From positions 1,674,001 to 1,738,000 of the forward strand of contig CM026563.1 of NCBI GenBank assembly GCA_015143295.1: DNA of 64,000 nucleotides, in the 5' to 3' direction. Source of the stretch: Tetracentron sinense (lineage: Eukaryota; Streptophyta; Magnoliopsida; Trochodendrales; Trochodendraceae). A model generated the notes under the pieces. The model saw only the letters and a list, made by a program, of their open reading frames with translations. It was not told where the DNA came from and did no database searches. Shown here piece after piece: positions 63,492 through 64,000 of this stretch. Every line of letters starts with the position of its first letter. Positions within the stretch are counted from its first letter, which is position 1. The position numbers and the translations under genes were made by a program.

Positions 63492-63537
63492 TGTATATAT
63501 AAATTTCGAGGACGAAATTTTTGTAAGGAGGGGAGAT

Positions 63538-64000
63538 TGTAACGACCCGGAATTTTAATATAATAAAATTATGTGTTTATGGGTCCTTAATGGAGGTTAA
63601 TTAGTTAATTATTTGTTAAATTAATAAAAAGTGAACTTTGATCGGGATTGAAGTGCACCGAGGAAATCTCAGTATCGTTTAGCGAAATTCGCACACAGTG
63701 TGCCGGTCGACTGCTGGGACACACCCCTACCGTATCGGTTCCGTCATGTACCATTTCACGGGACCGCGGGGCCATTATGTGTGATAAAATTGAGAAAAAC
63801 AGGAATTTTTCATACTTCCAGAAATTAAGTGGGACCCAATATTTGTTAGAGATCCTAATAGAAATCCGTGCGGTTGGCACTAATGTGTGTCAGTCGGCCG
63901 TGAGGACTAATGTCTGTCGTCTCGGCAGTTAGTTATCTCAAACGAAAAAGCGACAGCGTGTTTTGTGTCCGAAATCAGAAAATTAGTGGGTTTTGCAATT
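63538..64000 (+). repeat. 3' LTR of the Tekay-type element, first 463 bp
   Basis: Starts TGTAACGACCCGG after the polypurine tract and matches 55495-55957 without any difference that I could see. It continues past the window end. Confidence 0.93.

Larger units (their letters stand above)
55495..64000 (+). mobile_element. Ty3 chromovirus, Tekay/Del type, truncated by window end
   Basis: Young LTR element: 5' LTR 55495-58272, tRNA-Met primer site, small ORF, gag-pol frame 59022-63491, polypurine tract AGGAGGGGAGAT (63526-63537), and a 3' LTR from 63538 running off the window. The first 463 bp of the two LTRs appear identical by eye. If the 3' LTR is full length the element would be about 10.8 kb, normal for Tekay. 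The C-terminal chromodomain-like segment and the large LTRs support the clade. The gag-pol frame has one nonsense codon. Confidence 0.93.

Overview
This window is nuclear DNA of a flowering plant. The genes carry plant-type GT-AG introns. Four plant gene families are recognisable: a cytosolic sulfotransferase, a patellin, a plastid BADC protein and a PRA1 protein. Most of the rest is AT-rich sequence packed with plant transposons: Ty3 and Ty1 LTR elements, a TRIM, a LINE, a SINE, Helitrons, and hAT-, Mutator- and Harbinger-type elements. The sequence alone does not fix the species.

Layout. 1-9.1 kb: two direct copies of a compound repeat flank an intron-less sulfotransferase gene (4674-5621, +). 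A 1.2-kb long-terminal-inverted-repeat element ends just upstream of that gene. 9.7-12.4 kb: a complete non-autonomous LTR retrotransposon that encodes only gag and protease. 13.8-15.6 kb (-): a four-exon patellin (Sec14 + GOLD) gene. 15.9-23.9 kb: no gene seen; two miniature Mutator-like elements with 9-bp target duplications, a ~0.94-kb hAT-like element and a tRNA-derived SINE. 24.0-47.25 kb (-): one gene of about 23 kb encoding a biotin/lipoyl-attachment-domain-containing (BADC) protein. I assembled it from small exons. Its start codon lies in a 34-nt exon at 47.2 kb, and intron 1 is about 13.75 kb. That intron holds a hAT-like element and an old, reverse-oriented Ty3 element whose LTRs and interior were later invaded by a small hAT element, a solo-LTR-like block and a Ty1/copia element. 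47.6-48.9 kb: a decayed LINE next to the BADC 5' end. 49.1-49.5 kb: a TRIM. 50.0-50.9 kb: a ~420-bp tandem duplication. 52.5-53.2 kb (+): an intron-less PRA1 gene. 55.5-64 kb: a young Ty3 chromovirus of Tekay/Del type. Its 2.78-kb 5' LTR starts identically to the 3' LTR, which is cut by the window end. Its polyprotein frame carries one nonsense codon and a 78-bp in-frame tandem duplication.

The four cellular genes show no common pathway. The patellin (phosphoinositide transfer, membrane/cell plate) and PRA1 (ER-Golgi trafficking) are both membrane-trafficking proteins. BADC acts in plastid fatty-acid synthesis. The sulfotransferase acts in cytosolic small-molecule metabolism. The strongest leads are: the fragmented BADC gene with its transposon-filled first intron; a Mutator-like miniature family whose copies carry different palindromes at the same subterminal site; hAT-like elements of very similar size and termini but unlike interiors; and a small ORF between the primer-binding site and gag of the Tekay element.
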